64,000 bases of DNA from Silene conica (GCA_029255685.2 CM055313.2:71650641-71714640), one strand, 5' to 3'; positions 1-12,800 are shown, counted from the stretch's first letter. Translations and numbers: made by a program. The notes: generated by a model from the letters alone, not told the origin.

Positions 1-174
1 TCGTCGTGATCTATCTTTATAGATACGGATTCCCAGTATGCATTGTGCCTTACCCAGATCTTTAATCTGGAAATGGTTCTTTAACCATACTTTAACCGAA
101 GATAGAAGAGGAATGTCGTTCCCAATTAAGAGTATGTCATCGATATATAATACCAGGAAGACAATCTTGCTCCC
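1..174 (-). pseudogene. Copia reverse transcriptase, catalytic segment
   Basis: The minus-strand translation reads GSKIVFLVLYIDDILLIGND and continues through LGKAQCILGIRIYKDR. YIDD is the RT active-site motif, and the following LG.A..ILGI block is typical of copia RT palm sequences. The frame is open to the window edge. The N-terminal half of the same domain resumes at 1451, after the insert at 175-1450. Confidence 0.9.
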
Positions 175-1450
175 TGGCTAGACTTGTCGTGAGTCTCCAA
201 GTTCACAATTTATAATCCACTACAAACTCTAACAATAGCGAGGCTAAATAGGGGTCGATCCCACAAGGAAGGTCTAATGTGTGTTTGTGTAAATAATTCT
301 AAAGTAACCAATTGGGGGGTGTTTGCGGTTTTAAATCTAAATCTAACAAAGCAAAATATTAAAATATTAGAGTGAATGAAATTATAAGAAAGGTTTTAGG
401 TCTTACAATTTCCACAAATGATATAGGCTTGATCATTGACACTTTTATACTCTATTACTCTTGAATGCTTTGTTGTGAAAACATGATTTTCTACTTCTCC
501 TTATTTTTAGTTGTTCACTGCGAGAAGCGCACATAAACAATCCTTATGGTGATGACAATCTAGTCAAAACGTATCTAAATTCAATCATGCCATAGATTAT
601 AACTAGAAGCCAACAAAGAAGAACAAATGCATACACAAGCGGTTTCTACACTTTAATTCATATGATTATTATTCTCCTACAATTCAAAAATGATGAAAAG
701 CATACAATTGATGAACAATAGTTGCTACTAATGTCTAGGTAATTGAACAAAAGATTCAAATTCCTAACTACCAATAGATTAGAGATAATATAAACTAGGT
801 GATCAAACTAGTAAAAACTATCAATAATCGTAATAATGAGTCGAGAATAAAAAATCAATATTCAAGAGATAAAAATATAGAGTAGAGAGTCTTACAAAAC
901 ACTAATTCATTTGCTTTAATTGCTTGATCCAAGATGAACAACTTACTCTTCCATACAAATAAAACTAACTAAAATAAACTATGGAGATTGTATTCTAATG
1001 ATTAAAAGGTAGAGAAAGTATGTATATGAAAAGTATAGAAGAAATGTTCCTCCATTGATCAACAATACTCCTTTATATAGGTCTTCAAATAACATCTTTA
1101 TAAAGTCTCATAAAGGAGCATCTCCATAAACTCTCATAAAGAATGAACATAATTGCCAAAATGAATGAGATTTAAGGAGTTGTAGGAATACAGTGTGGAA
1201 TCCAATGTCACTTTGCCTTGGATGTTTCAATGTTTTGTCTTAGTCTTTGGGCTTTGACTTGCTTTAAAATCCACTTACATAACATCTTTAGCCCAATACC
1301 AACACCAAAGAAGATCATCTTCATTCCTAACAATAAATCAATCCATTTATCCATGGAAATACACAATTCCATCCCAAACCAACACCAAAGACATGTGCAC
1401 TAAAATCATAAAAATAACCTTTATTAACATCTACTAAACTAGACTAATCA
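175..1450 (-). mobile_element. TG...CA insert splitting the copia RT; possible solo LTR
   Basis: The 1276-bp block starts TGG and ends TCA. It separates two halves of one RT domain, and the sequence either side is ctccc (170-174) and ctctc (1451-1455), a 4/5-match 5-bp target duplication. On the minus strand there is a TATA-like tatataaagg near 1070-1080. No gag or pol reading frame is visible; the 61-codon frame at 1218-1403 has no recognisable content. A solo LTR or a small non-autonomous LTR element fits best, but the class is inferred from the ends only. Confidence 0.55.
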
Positions 1451-2175
1451 CTCTCACTCGACTTGATATATAAGCATGGTTCCTCGACTGATCTAATGAA
1501 ACCATTCTCTTTTATTACATGGTCGAAACGATGATTCCAACTCCGAGATACTTGCTTAAGTCCATAAATGGAACGCTTAAGCTTGCACACTTTCTTAGGA
1601 TTCTTAGGATCAGTAAAACCTTCGGGTTGTACCATGTACAAGTCCTCCTCCAAATAATCATTTAAGAAGGCGGTTTTCACATCCATTTGCTAAATTTCAT
1701 AGTCATGAAAAGCGACAATCACTAAGATAATCCGAATGGAACGTAACATAACTACAGGTGCAAAAATTTCATCATAGTGCAACCATTGCACTTGAGTGAA
1801 ATCCTTTGCCACTATTCGTGCTTTATAGGTATCTGATTGTCCTTCGATGGCATGCTTTATCTTATAAAGTCATTTGCACTAAAGAGGTCGCACCTTATTA
1901 GGCAAATCAACCAACTCACATGCGTTATTCTCATACATGTAGTCTATCTCGGATTACATGGCATCAAGCCATAGCTTAGAGTCGGAACATGTCATGGCAC
2001 CTTTATAGGTTGCGGGTTCGTTACTCTCTAGGAGTAAAACGCCAACTCCATCATTCTCCTCGATCATACCAATGTATCTATCAGGAGGAATGAAATGTCT
2101 AGCCGACTTCCTAGGTTTCTCAAGAATATTAACCGCTACCTCAGTTGAAGGAACAAATTCCTCCATAGGTTGTTC
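1451..2175 (-). pseudogene. Copia reverse transcriptase, N-terminal part, decayed
   Basis: The segment 1444-1686 translates to QMDVKTAFLNDYLEEDLYM, then PEGF and YGLKQVSRSW, the conserved start of copia RT (usually W.V.QMDV.TAFLNG.L.E). A TAG replaces the usual Trp just upstream. A second open piece, 1954-2166, corresponds to the integrase-RT linker and ends in SKLWLDAM, the usual entry to RT. Between them the frame is degenerate. Confidence 0.85.
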
Positions 2176-2246
2176 GGTTGTTGGTTCTTGAATCTCCGAC
2201 AGTTCGAAGGTTCTATTACTTGTCTTGTTCTCGAGAAACTATTTCT

Positions 2247-2960
2247 CTAAGAACTTCGCACTACCGCAACAAAAATTCGATGTTCGGTTGGGGAATAGAA
2301 GTAGTGACCAAACATTCCTTTTGGATAACCAATAAAGTATGTCTTGACCGATCGCAGACCGAGCTTATCCTCGTGTCTCCACTTGACATAAGCCTCGCAG
2401 CCCCAAACCCGAATAAAGGACAAGTTAGGGACCGTTCCCTTCCATATCTCATATGGAGTCTTGTCAACAGCTTTAGACGGACTTCGGTTAAGTATAAGAG
2501 CAGCTAACAAAAGAGCAAAACCCCATAATGAGTTAGGAACTACCGTGTGACTCATCATGGATCCAACCATATCAAGCAATGTTCGATTTCTCCGTTCGAA
2601 CACAACATTTAATTGTGGTGTTCCAGGTGGAGTTAACTGTGATACGATACCACAGTCTTTTAGGTGTTGATCAAACTCAAGTGAAAGATATTCGCCACCA
2701 CGATCTGATTGGAGTGCTTTAATCTTTCTGTCCAGTTGGTTCTCAACCTTATTCTGGAATTCCTTGAACTTTTCAAAGGACTCACTTTTATGCTTCATAA
2801 GGTAGACATATCCGTATCTACTGAAGTCATCCGTGAAAGTGATAAAATATCTATAGCCATGTTTAGCGGTGATTGACATAGGTCCACATACATCTGTATG
2901 TTCGAGTCCTAATAGGTCAGCAGCGCGTATTCCAACATCTTTGAAGGAAATTCGAGACAT
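2247..2960 (-). pseudogene. Copia integrase core
   Basis: An open stretch of about 237 codons carries the retroviral-type integrase fold: HTDVCGPM (first Asp), LQSDRGGEYLS (second Asp) and a Glu in FERRNRTLLDM, giving the D,D-35-E triad, followed by the WGCEAYVK C-terminal block. The usual GVSER around the catalytic Glu is changed to VVFER. The integrase zinc-binding segment upstream is in another frame near 2960-3090. The catalytic residues are present, but the surrounding polyprotein is broken. Confidence 0.9.
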
Positions 2961-3062
2961 TTTGCCGATAAGACATGATTCACATGTGCCAAATGATTCG
3001 AAATCAAATGGGGATATAGCTCCATTTTTAATGAGCTTCTTTACACGTTTCTCATTTATGTG

Positions 3063-3586
3063 TCACATACGGCAATGCCATTGATAAGTTTGATCTTTGT
3101 CACCAACCTTTAATTTCTTATTATTCACGTGCAATACTTCTGAAGTTTGATCTAAGATATAAATGTCATTCATGGAAAATGTTTTGCCATAAATCATTCC
3201 ATTCATTGAGAAAATACAACTATTATCTTTTATTGAAAATGGAAAGCCGTCTTTATTGAGTACGGAAACAGAAATAATATTCTTAGATAAACTGGGTACA
3301 TAATAACAGTTATACAGATATAACTCGAATCCACTCGGTAGTTGGATTACATATGTTCCCATCGAGGTTGCAGCAACTTTTGCTCCATTCCCGACTCGCA
3401 GGTCCAATCATCCTTTGCGAGAGGCATGGTGTTTTTTAGGCCCTGCAAATGATTACATAGATGAGAACCACAACCAGTATCAAATACCCAAGTTCCGAAA
3501 CTTGCATGGTTAATCTCAATCATATTAATATAAGATGACATACCAACAGGAACAACGCGGCCTGCTTTTATGTCCTCACAGTACAC
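3063..3586 (-). pseudogene. Copia protease and pre-integrase segment
   Basis: Two overlapping frames, 3347-3586 and 3063-3407, form one decayed region. The first has WVFDTGCGSHLC, the DTG aspartic-protease motif (codons at 3473-3484). The second carries the hydrophobic copia stretch YNCYYVPSLSKNIISVSVL and a QWHCRM end, where intact elements have WH.RLGH. A frameshift near 3347-3407 separates the two. Confidence 0.88.
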
Positions 3587-3589
3587 TGG

Positions 3590-4466
3590 ACAGTTCCGCC
3601 TCCAATGCCCAGTCTCGTGGCAATGGTGACACTCAATGTCACTGTCTTTGCTTTTAGGCTTGCCTTGTGAGCTACTTGTCTCACCAGGTCCACTCTTAAA
3701 TACATTTCCTGGCTTTTTAAACTTTGGCTTCGCTAAGTTAGCTCGCCATGAGCCTTAGCCTTACCTTGCCCTTGTTAACAATCATGAGAACATCTTGCTT
3801 CATGCTCACACTCAATTTAAAATCCTTCTCGGTCTGTACGAGAAAGGAGTGTAGCTCATGAGGACTTTTCCTCATGTCATTCATATAATAGTTCGCCCTG
3901 AATAAGGAAAAACCATCGTGAAGTGAATGAAGCATTCGATCAATGATTATGTTCTCACTGATTTTGCTATTCAAGGACTCCAATTTTTCGACATTCTCAA
4001 TCATATTAAGAATGTATGGGTTAACTAGTTGGCCCTTCTGGAGTTTTGCATCAAAGAAGCGACAGGTATGCTCATAAGTAACAATCCTCGGTGCTCTGAA
4101 GAACTCGTTAGTGAGCGTGGTGAAAATTTTATTTGCACCATGGGCTATGAAGCGCCTTTGCAAATTAGTTTCCATTGCAAAGTTGAGTACGTTCTTTGTC
4201 GCACCCACTTCCATAACGAAATCACTATTGGCTTGTGATACGTTAGCTCTAGCATTGGGGCCTGGGTAGGGTGGTAACGACTCAGTCAAGTACTTGAGCT
4301 TACCATCAGCTATGGTTGCATTCCTTAATGCCGCCTCCCAGTCCGCAAAGTTGGACCTATCATTTTTCAGTCGCGTGGACAGATTCATGTGGTCCATGAA
4401 AGCTTTTGGGCAAGATTCACGTGCAAGTGTGGCACTAGGCATGGGGACATCAGCATGGCCATCCAT
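3590..4466 (-). pseudogene. Copia gag with CCHC zinc knuckle
   Basis: An ATG at 4466 opens a 242-codon gag frame with the retrotransposon gag signature region (N.F..WE.AL, then ERMLHSLHDGF-type helices). A frame change near 3740 leads to the nucleocapsid knuckle CHHCHETGHWRRNC at 3590-3631, a perfect CX2CX4HX4C that binds RNA. After the knuckle the protease follows at once. The gag frame itself is the best-preserved part of this copy. Confidence 0.88.
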
Positions 4467-5952
4467 TTGTTATAAACAGTAATATCAGATGTGAAATGAT
4501 TTCTACACTGAAAATGAGAAGAAAAATATGATAAGCAATCATCGATTTGTTAATTTAAGTCTAGTGATAAAACTGTTTAATACTAAGACTTTTAACATTC
4601 ATACAATTGATCTTCCTCAAGAATTATATAAATGATCCAAAGACTCAATTTCAGTAAATTGATAAGTCAACCTCTTGGCTAATTCTACATTTACAATTCT
4701 TGGTCGATAAATTTTTGTAAATTCAATCTTTAGTCCACCATAACCACAAGATCGTACAATGATCATCATGATGTTGAGCTAAAATAAGTCAACAGCTACT
4801 ACTTACCCAACGTAGAAGGGGTCATATGGAGAGTAAGGTTCTATATGCCTGGCGCCGAAGAAGAGATTCATAGTAATTTGACTTATAAAAGACTAATCTC
4901 AATTTTAGGTTATAGAGGAAGATCCCGTCAACTTTATTTTAATCATTTAAGTGAACGAATATCTAGCATGCGAGAATGAATAAACTAAGGTGATGACTTT
5001 AATGCAAAATTGGCGTGTGACATCAGTATGTCAATGTAGACTAGCATACAACTTATATGAGTCATTTTTCATGCAATATTAGGTGGTTTGATTTAGGCGG
5101 AATATGATGCAAAACATATTAAGTGAAAACAATAAGAACGGAATAAAAAAACAAATCTTAGTGTGGCCTATCTTACCAAAACAAAACAAAAATACAACTT
5201 TGGAATCCATTCAGCAATGGACCCTAGAAGCTTGTCTTGGTGTTCTATTTTGGTGCATGTAGTGAGAGTGAGCAATCCGGTCTCCGTCTCTTTCTTCAAA
5301 TTACATTTAATGAAAAATTACATCATTGACCTATTATTACATTCTAATTCCCAAAAACGTAAAATAAAGAAAAAGGAGATTCAAGATCTCATAATTACAT
5401 CACCAACCATGTTTCCACCATTACGAAAACATGATCAACTAAGGCCACACTAAGTAAAATTACAACCGTTTGCAAAATACAAAATTAAACCATTCATTCG
5501 TTCAACAATAATATATAAAAGATGCATCAACTAATTAAATAAAACTTTTAATACATAATTCCGTAATTATGTAGAATAATTTACCCAAACCACCATTTAA
5601 TAATGACTTAAATTATGTGATAATTCTGTAGTTACTCACATAATTTTAATCAATCATAATCATATTCATATTATCGTATAATTGAATTAATCCAACATTA
5701 TTTTAAACATTTTTAAAATAATTGGTATCAAAACTTGTGAACTTTTTCACAACACGTATACATTATCCTTATAATGCATAACAAACAAAAAACAAGATGA
5801 AAACAACCCGTAAAAAAATTAGCCGAAATAAAAAATTAAAAAAAGGCTGCTCGGAATATTTTTTTTCGTGAACAGTACTGCGCGATTTTTTTTGATTTTT
5901 TTTAAAAAAAAAGTTTATGAAAATCATATAAAATAAATTTCGTAAACCTAAC
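4467..5952 (-). other. Copia untranslated leader between primer site and gag
   Basis: About 1.5 kb with no convincing gene. It is AT-rich, with short A and T runs near 5790-5930. The frames at 5163-5453 and 5769-5993 are simple-sequence artefacts. Leader length is within the range of larger plant copia elements. Confidence 0.6.
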
Positions 5953-5964
5953 GCTCTGATACCA
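5953..5964 (-). promoter_or_regulatory. Primer binding site, initiator tRNA-Met
   Basis: The minus strand reads TGGTATCAGAGC, complementary to the 3' end of plant initiator tRNA-Met. It lies two bases inside the LTR boundary, the expected distance. This fixes both the LTR edge and the element orientation. Confidence 0.95.
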
Positions 5965-5966
5965 CT

Positions 5967-6981
5967 TGTGAGAAAATAACTGTATATATCCAAATACTTT
6001 ATATGCAGGATTATAACAAAATTATAATTTATGATTTATAGTCATAAACAAAATACGAGATACAAGGATTGAGAACAAGAATTAACCTTTGGTCCTTGCA
6101 AGAGGCCTAAGAACAGATATCAAAATAGATATCCTCCTAATTGTTGCACCCAAGACGCTCCGAGAAATACCCTTTCTAGAGCTAGAAACTCCAAAAATTA
6201 CCGTTAATTTTTGTGAATGATGAAATAGAGAGAGGAGGGAGTATAACGTCTGTTTTGGAACTCTTGAATGTATGTGTGTTGTGAGGCTAGTATATATATT
6301 AGTAGGAGGTGTTTGTTAATAAGTATAACTCTTATACATAACCTTAACCACCTTGCAGAGTTTAGATAAGATTTCTCAATTTGTATTTGAGTATACTTAA
6401 ACTGCTACAAACTCAGAACTGACCGAGTACCACACCCATACTGACCAAACACTACTCCACTCGGCTCAACCAATTTTATCAGTATAAGATCGGTTTTTAT
6501 CCTCTCTTGCGTATATGTTTATCTTATAAATATCGTATATTTATAATTTACTAATTAAATATAACCGTTTATATTTAACTAAATTATTCAATCTTTATTA
6601 AATAATTACACTACACTTACTAATTAAATGTAACATTTTACATTTAATTACGAATTAACATTTTAATTCGTCTCAGCTAATATTATTTAATCAGTAATAA
6701 ATAATTGTATCATCATTACATTGACTAACCGTTTAGTCGTATAAGGTATCAATACAATTACATTTTCATCTAATCATATCTCTCAGATTACATCCTTTAG
6801 GTGTGACTCTTAGGGACCAGTTGATCACCGCCATCTGTATGACAATAACGTCAAACTTCTAGCAAGTCAACCGTTATCGATGAACGTTAATCAACTGATT
6901 ATAATACAAAGTATACCATGTGAACCTTTAAGAGATTTATACATGTTATCACACTAACTGTGGAGGACACTGGCTCCAACA
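5967..6981 (-). repeat. 5' LTR of the copia element
   Basis: On the minus strand the LTR begins TGTTGGAGCCAGTGTCC and ends TTATTTTCTCACA, i.e. TGT...ACA ends, 1015 bp. The inner edge abuts the primer site. It is AT-rich and contains no coding region. The partner LTR lies outside the window, so insertion age cannot be judged here. Confidence 0.92.
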
Positions 6982-8170
6982 ATTACGTGTAGTATGTTGC
7001 GTATAAAGACCTAATAAGGCTATATTAAGAAGGCATAATCGATGTGGTTGTTGTGCTTTAGTGTGAATCCTCGCGATTTAGCATAAAGATAAACAAGTAA
7101 ATGCGTAGCGGAAATACATATTTTTTAAAAAATTTCGACATAAGAATTTTTATACAGTTGATTCACATAAAGAAGAGCAAGGTGTAACTCACAAGGAATC
7201 ATCTTGTCAATGGGATGCACTTGTTATAAATTTTTCTAGCAACGAAAATTCTCAAAGGCCTTTTTACTTGTGCAAGGAGGGAGATGGGTTGGAAGGCACA
7301 AGCATAGGTGGCTCGAAGATCGTATGCCACATCATGTTTTCGTGGTTTGTTTTTATTCAGGTGGTAGCACATATCTTAAAAATTTGAGGGCAAAATTTTT
7401 CAAGAAATGGAGAATGATACAGGAGTATTAGGGTACGATGAAAATAAGGCCGAAGTATTGAGACTAATCCAACTATTCTCAGCCCAAGCTTCAATGAGGT
7501 GCACAGTTCAGCCCATAAGGCGTGCGTGCGGATTGAGTATATGGGTCTAGCATAAATCGGTTAATATCTCAAAAGATATAGTTTGTTAGAATAAAATCTA
7601 GTTAGATTTAGATATAAATTTAATTAGATACAGTTGTTAGGATTTAGTCAAACTACAAATATTATCTTATTTTGGAAACTGTATCTTACGGTAAGTCCTA
7701 ATTAAGGTAGAAGTGTAGGGGGAAGGTCACAGTTGTGTGCTAGCTAGGATTCGTGGGTGTGGTACCCTATATAAGGGATTAGTTGTGTTCTTTTGTGATA
7801 ACTAAGTTTGATATTCAGAATTAATATAAATTTTACAATTGTGAGTTTATTTCGACTGTTCTTGCGAGAGCTTCAAGTTCAATTCAATCATTGCGAGGTG
7901 AGAATTTTCATTCGTGTTCATAATCAGATTTCTTACGAGGGAGGAGAGCGAGATCGCATCATATCCTGGTTACCTTACATAACAATTCACGAAAATATCC
8001 TCATACAACCCACAATCCATCCGCTGCATTACTACAATCATACATACAATCATACACGAACATACCTCCCAGAACGGACAATCAGCCCAAAAAAGCCCCA
8101 CGAGTATTCCAGTCATATTCGCTTTGAGTTATTCTACATCATTTCTGCATCAGGAGCGATCTGAGCATTA
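6982..8170. other. Intergenic, with an LTR-like promoter fragment
   Basis: No gene recognised. From 7584 the plus strand reads tgttagaataaaatctag and contains a TATA-like ccctatataaggg near 7769, as in a copia-type LTR, but I cannot find a clear CA end, partner LTR or target duplication. The 118-codon frame at 7808-8164 begins inside this region and has no recognisable domain. Confidence 0.35.
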
Positions 8171-9501
8171 CACTACAGGTTTGCAGAAACTTTAACATAA
8201 TTAACCGGGCCGCGAAAATGACAGTTGTCACGACGCATTGCAACCCACAGATAGGGCTCATTCCCTACATCATTAAACCTTCTTGAAAGCCAATCAACTC
8301 TGTCATAGTTCCTCAGTTCAAACATTTTCTGCAACTTAAACGCAGATTCACAATCATCATCTCTCATCCCAAACTCAACCAAAGCTACCCCCAAGAAGTC
8401 CCTACTTGATGACCACAAAGAATTGACTTTAGATACCTTGTAACTCATAGCGTGAAACTTATCCCTGAAGACCAAAAAACTTTTGGCAACATAACGTCCC
8501 TTGAAATGGCTAGGCATGTCGTTGCTCATTACACAACAATAAGGATGGACACACTTCACAGTTCCGCTAGTCGACAATACTGTTTTATAGTAGAGAAAAA
8601 GGAATTTTAGGTGGTAATTAGGGTTTTGGTAAAGTAGTTTTAGGGCAGGGATGGTTGTGACTGAATTTTGTCTTGAGATAAATATTTATAGTAGAAAAAA
8701 GTTATTGGTTTAACAAGGAACAAGAAACAAACTCTTAAAACCTATTGACAATAACTGTGTTTGTCATTTACAATAACTTTTGTTGACCACAGACTTCACC
8801 ATCATAAAGGAGGCATAAAGGAGAAACATAACTTTTGTTGCTTTGTACGGAATAAATCTGACACTAAAATGCCTGGAAATGACACCACCATTGTTCATAT
8901 AGTAAATGCTTTATCAAAATTAGCAAAATTCAACCGTTATCAACAATGACAACGAAGATAACAGAGATGAATACATGGTATAAATGGCAAAGGAGATAAT
9001 GAAGCGACGACGATGGATTTTGACGGAATAAATGGTTGTGTGGACGGAATTAAATGGTATAAATGGCAAATGAGATATCTGGTTTGTGTGTTTATAATTC
9101 TAATGATAGGAATAAAATAGTTGTGTTGTAAATTTTTCAGTGGTTTTTGTTTACTAAAACAATTCACAACGGGTATGAAAGTATAACTGTTGACTTAACT
9201 AACTTATAACAACGGTTCTATAAACAATAATCGTTGTCATAAGTGTTAACAACGGATTTTATTATTTTTAACTGAGTTGGCCCAAAGTGAATTTACATAT
9301 AACAACGTCTCTAATTGTTATAACCATTGTTAATACAGTAGACTTTGACAACGGTTACAGGGTAAACCGTTGTTAATGTTAATAACAACGCTAAACAAAT
9401 GAGAACCGTTGTTATTACAGAAGCTTGAAATTATTCAATTTACAACGTGTTTACGTATTAAATGTTAATATGCGTTGTTATTGGCTGTTTTTGTAGTAGT
9501 G
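8171..9501. mobile_element. CACTA-like element remnant
   Basis: The right end is clear. Read inward from 9501 the minus strand begins CACTACTACAAAAACAGCC, a CACTA terminus. The adjoining 9160-9500 is packed with short ACAACGGTT/AACCGTTGT motifs in both orientations, as in CACTA subterminal regions. The left end, placed at cactacagg (8171), is weak: the flanking triplets (tta, tct) do not match and left subterminal repeats are sparse (8725-8945). The element is non-autonomous or truncated. Confidence 0.55.
8173..8577 (-). CDS. Hypothetical ORF inside the CACTA-like remnant
   Basis: An open frame of about 134 codons with protein-like composition (Cys-rich N-terminal part, then a WLSRRFNDVGNEPYLWVAMR segment) and no simple repeats. 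There is no in-frame ATG at its upstream edge; the frame simply stays open further upstream, so the true start is unknown. A TATA-like tataaatattta lies upstream near 8675-8690. I do not recognise the family. It may be a captured host-gene exon or a chance frame; its stop codon falls within the first bases of the putative left transposon end. Confidence 0.3.
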   Translation of the reverse strand: MSTSGTVKCVHPYCCVMSNDMPSHFKGRYVAKSFLVFRDKFHAMSYKVSKVNSLWSSSRDFLGVALVEFGMRDDDCESAFKLQKMFELRNYDRVDWLSRRFNDVGNEPYLWVAMRRDNCHFRGPVNYVKVSANL

Positions 9502-9767
9502 TCTATTCAACATCTTCGATAAGACCAGGAATCTTAAAGGATGTTAGATCATGCACTAGGCTAGTAACGAGACCGGGTGTATGCCAGAAGCTAACCCGAC
9601 TCGCCCTATGAATTGCAAGACTGAAAGTTTGATCTTATTCTACCACGACCTTGACTAAATACTAGACTCATACATTTGGACTCGCCATTTGATCACCGTC
9701 ACCCCTACGATCTTATGTCACCCTAGTGTCTTTAATCATTTGCTTACATTTATGTTTTATTAGTTAT
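9502..9767. other. Spacer between CACTA remnant and LINE
   Basis: Moderate GC content, no open frame of interest, no terminal repeats. I see nothing assignable here. Confidence 0.5.
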
Positions 9768-9849
9768 CTTTTGTTTTTTGGTAAAAGGTAAAAATATTAT
9801 AGAAAAGTGACCAAAAACGTTTAGAAGCCTAGGCTCCTTACATCAAAAA

Positions 9850-12800
9850 CCAACATCAAGCTAGTAATCTAGTAATTAAGGTTCTATCTGCACTAGAGAT
9901 AGTTCCTTTACAATAAGTATCCATTCTAACACTAAGCTCATCCTTAATCTGTTTCAAGATAGTTTGTGGGCGCATCAGAGTATTGTCCACCCTTGCCTTG
10001 TTTCTCAGCATCCACAGATGGTATACAGTAGCATTGATAATACCATTCATCAGTCCTCATCTGCATTTTGATCCCCTCTTTGCCAGCCTCCATTGGTTTA
10101 CATTCTGCACAGGTATGGTCAGCCCTGTCCAAGCATTAACAAGTGCTAAGAGGTTCCTGCTGTATGGGCATTTGAAGGACAGGTGTTCCAACTGTTCTGT
10201 GTCATCACCACACAGGCAACAGTTCTCATCCTGGACAAATTGAGATTCTGTATAGGTGAGACTTCGTTCTGAGAGCTTCATGCTGGTAGAGCTAGTTCAC
10301 AAATTTATGCTTTGGTATAGCCCAGTCATTCCATATCAGGTATGGCCACTGTAATTTAGGACTTTCCTGCCTCAATTTGCCATAATACAGTGCAATATTA
10401 TAAGAATGCTGAGTGTTATTTGTCCACATAGAATTGTGCACTGCTGTTAACTGATCCTTTATCTTACATATCCTTTTCCATGTCCAGGAGACATCATTTG
10501 GGGGTGTATACTGCTGCCATTCCTGCCCTTTCAAGTATGTGTGATTGATCCATTGAACCCATAAAATATCAGACTTATGGTGTACCCACCAAGCTAATTT
10601 TCCCACTGTTGCCTTATTCCAAATTCGATCATTTTTAAGCCCCAGACCCCCTTCATGAATGGGTCTACATGCCTTCTCCTATGAAACTGGTGGTGCTCTT
10701 TTCTAATCAGGGCCTCCATCCCACAACAAATTTCTACATAAAGCTTCAATTTCTTTTATGACAGATGCTGGGAGTATGAATATAGTTGCCCAATAGGTAT
10801 GAAGTGTTTTAAGAACAACTTTAGTGAGAACCAGTCTGCCAGCATAGGATAGCTTCCTTGTACCAATTGTTCTAATTCTTTCCAAAATCTTGTCAATGAT
10901 GGGTCTACAATCAATGGCATTCAGCTTGGTTGGCTTGATAGGGACTCCCAAATATTTGAAAGGCATATTCCTTTCAACAGAACCAGATGACGTAACACAT
11001 CCTCTTTAACAGCATCAGAAACTCCATTGAAATAAACGTTGGTTTTGCAAGGGCTCATGACCAGGCCAGAATTTGAGGAGAATGTAGCAAAAGTTCTAAA
11101 TAAAATCATGATTGATCCAATCTCTCCTTTACTGAACAACAACAAATCATCTGCAAACATCAAGCTTGTCAGCTTCATAGGAGCACACAGGGGGTGGTAT
11201 TTAAAACCCATGGTTTTAGTAGTATGGCTTAGGACTCGAGACAGATATTCCGTAAATAACAAAAGTGAGAGAGGGTCTCCCTGTCTTAGCCCTCTTTTTC
11301 CTCTGAAACATCCAAAAGTATCTCCATTTAGGCACAGTGAGTAAGATGCAATAGTTACACATTCTATGATGAGGTGAATGAAAGTAGGATTGAAATTGAG
11401 AGCCTGCATCATCTGCTCCAGGAAGGGCCATTCAACAGAGTCATAAGCCTTCTGAAGGTCAATCTTGAATAAGCACCTAGGTGAAACAGATTTCCTGCCA
11501 TACAATCTGAAATGTCTTAACAAATTAGGATATTCTCCAATATACTACGACCTTGTATAAAACCCCCTTGAGTTGGTGATATAACATCAGGTAGCACCAC
11601 AACCATTCTATTGCAGATAAGTTTAGATATGATTTTATAGACAATGTTGCAACAAGATATAGGCCTGAATTGAGTGACTGATTGTAGGTTGACTACCTTG
11701 GGGATGAGAGTAATGTTTGTGGCATTCAATTGTTTGAGCAGTTTGCCAGATTGAAAGAATTCATGGATTGCAGCACAAACATCTCCCTCTATATGCTCCC
11801 AACTGGCTTTAAAGAATTGACTGGTAAAACCATCTGGCCCCGGAGCCTTATCATTAAGAATGCTGAAGAGTACTTCATTGATTTCCTCATTACTTATAGA
11901 CTACATCAGAATAGTGTTATGTATATCAGTGCATAAAGAACCCTGCTGAACCACATTGGTATAAATAGACATGGTGCTCTTGCTGGTCCCCAAAAGGGAT
12001 TGGTAGTAGTTTAGGAAACTATTGTTAATGGCACTAGGATCAGTGTGCAGGTTGCCTTCAGTGTCATTGATTTGGTACACATGATTGTGGGCTCTTCTTG
12101 CTCTCAATATACCATGAAAATAAGCATTGTTTGCATCTCCAAATTTCATCCAGTGAGCCTTGGATTTTTGTTTAAGAAAGGAGTATAGTTGCTGGTTTAA
12201 TTGAGTGCAAGCATTGTGAGCATCATATTCCTGCTGCATGAGAGTTCGGTCTCCTGGATTTTGGATGAGGGCTTTTTGACAAGACAAGAGGTGAACCTTA
12301 GCTATGTCAGCTGCTCGTTCAATATCAGAGAACTTCAGTTTATTCAGTTGTTTCAGGGCTGTTTCATTGCTTGCAGCTTTTGAACAAGAATGTATTCTGC
12401 TGTCCCATAAACATTAGTGTTCCAATGCTGCAGAAGTTCATGGAATTCTAGTACTGTACACCACATGTTAGCAAATTTAAAGGGCCTATTTCTGTGTATA
12501 GGAGCTTGACTAGGTCTGATGATGCAGGGAGTGTGATTAAAAGAGCCTTCTGGCAGGAATTTAGCAATCATATCAGGTAACTCCCTTTCCCACGCAGTAT
12601 TGGTGAAGACTCTGTATGTCTAGTCTGGTGTACACTCTGTCCTCAGGGATTTGTTTATTTGTCCAAGTGTAAAATGCCCCAACAGAAGGACATTCAACAA
12701 ATTCACAGTTGGTTATACAGTCCTGGAATGGCGTGGCCTCGACATTGTTAAAACCACCCCCTAATCTTTCATTGGGACTTAACACACAGTTAAAATCTCC

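Larger units (their letters stand above)
1..6981 (-). mobile_element. Ty1/copia LTR retrotransposon, 5' part, minus strand
   Basis: On the minus strand the order is 5' LTR (5967-6981), tRNA-Met primer site (5953-5964), untranslated leader, gag, zinc knuckle, protease, integrase and reverse transcriptase. The integrase-before-RT order is diagnostic of Ty1/copia. The element runs off the window at base 1, so RNase H and the 3' LTR are not visible. Coding parts are broken by stops and frameshifts, and RT is split by a 1.3-kb insert, so this copy cannot make its own proteins. The 5 bases outside the LTR are attac; the matching target copy should lie at the unseen other end. Confidence 0.93.

Noticed and set aside
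178..1445. ctagact repeated at 178-184 and 1439-1445 as a 7-bp target duplication
   Set aside because: TG...CA ends with 5-bp flanks at 170-174 and 1451-1455 explain the RT break better; the 7-bp word lies just inside those ends.
7808..8164. 118-codon plus-strand frame
   Set aside because: No ATG-based coding signal, no recognisable domain, and it starts inside an LTR-like promoter fragment.
8171..8190. cactacagg as a certain left end of the CACTA remnant
   Set aside because: The flanking triplets do not match those at 9502 and there is no dense left subterminal array; kept only as a weak boundary.
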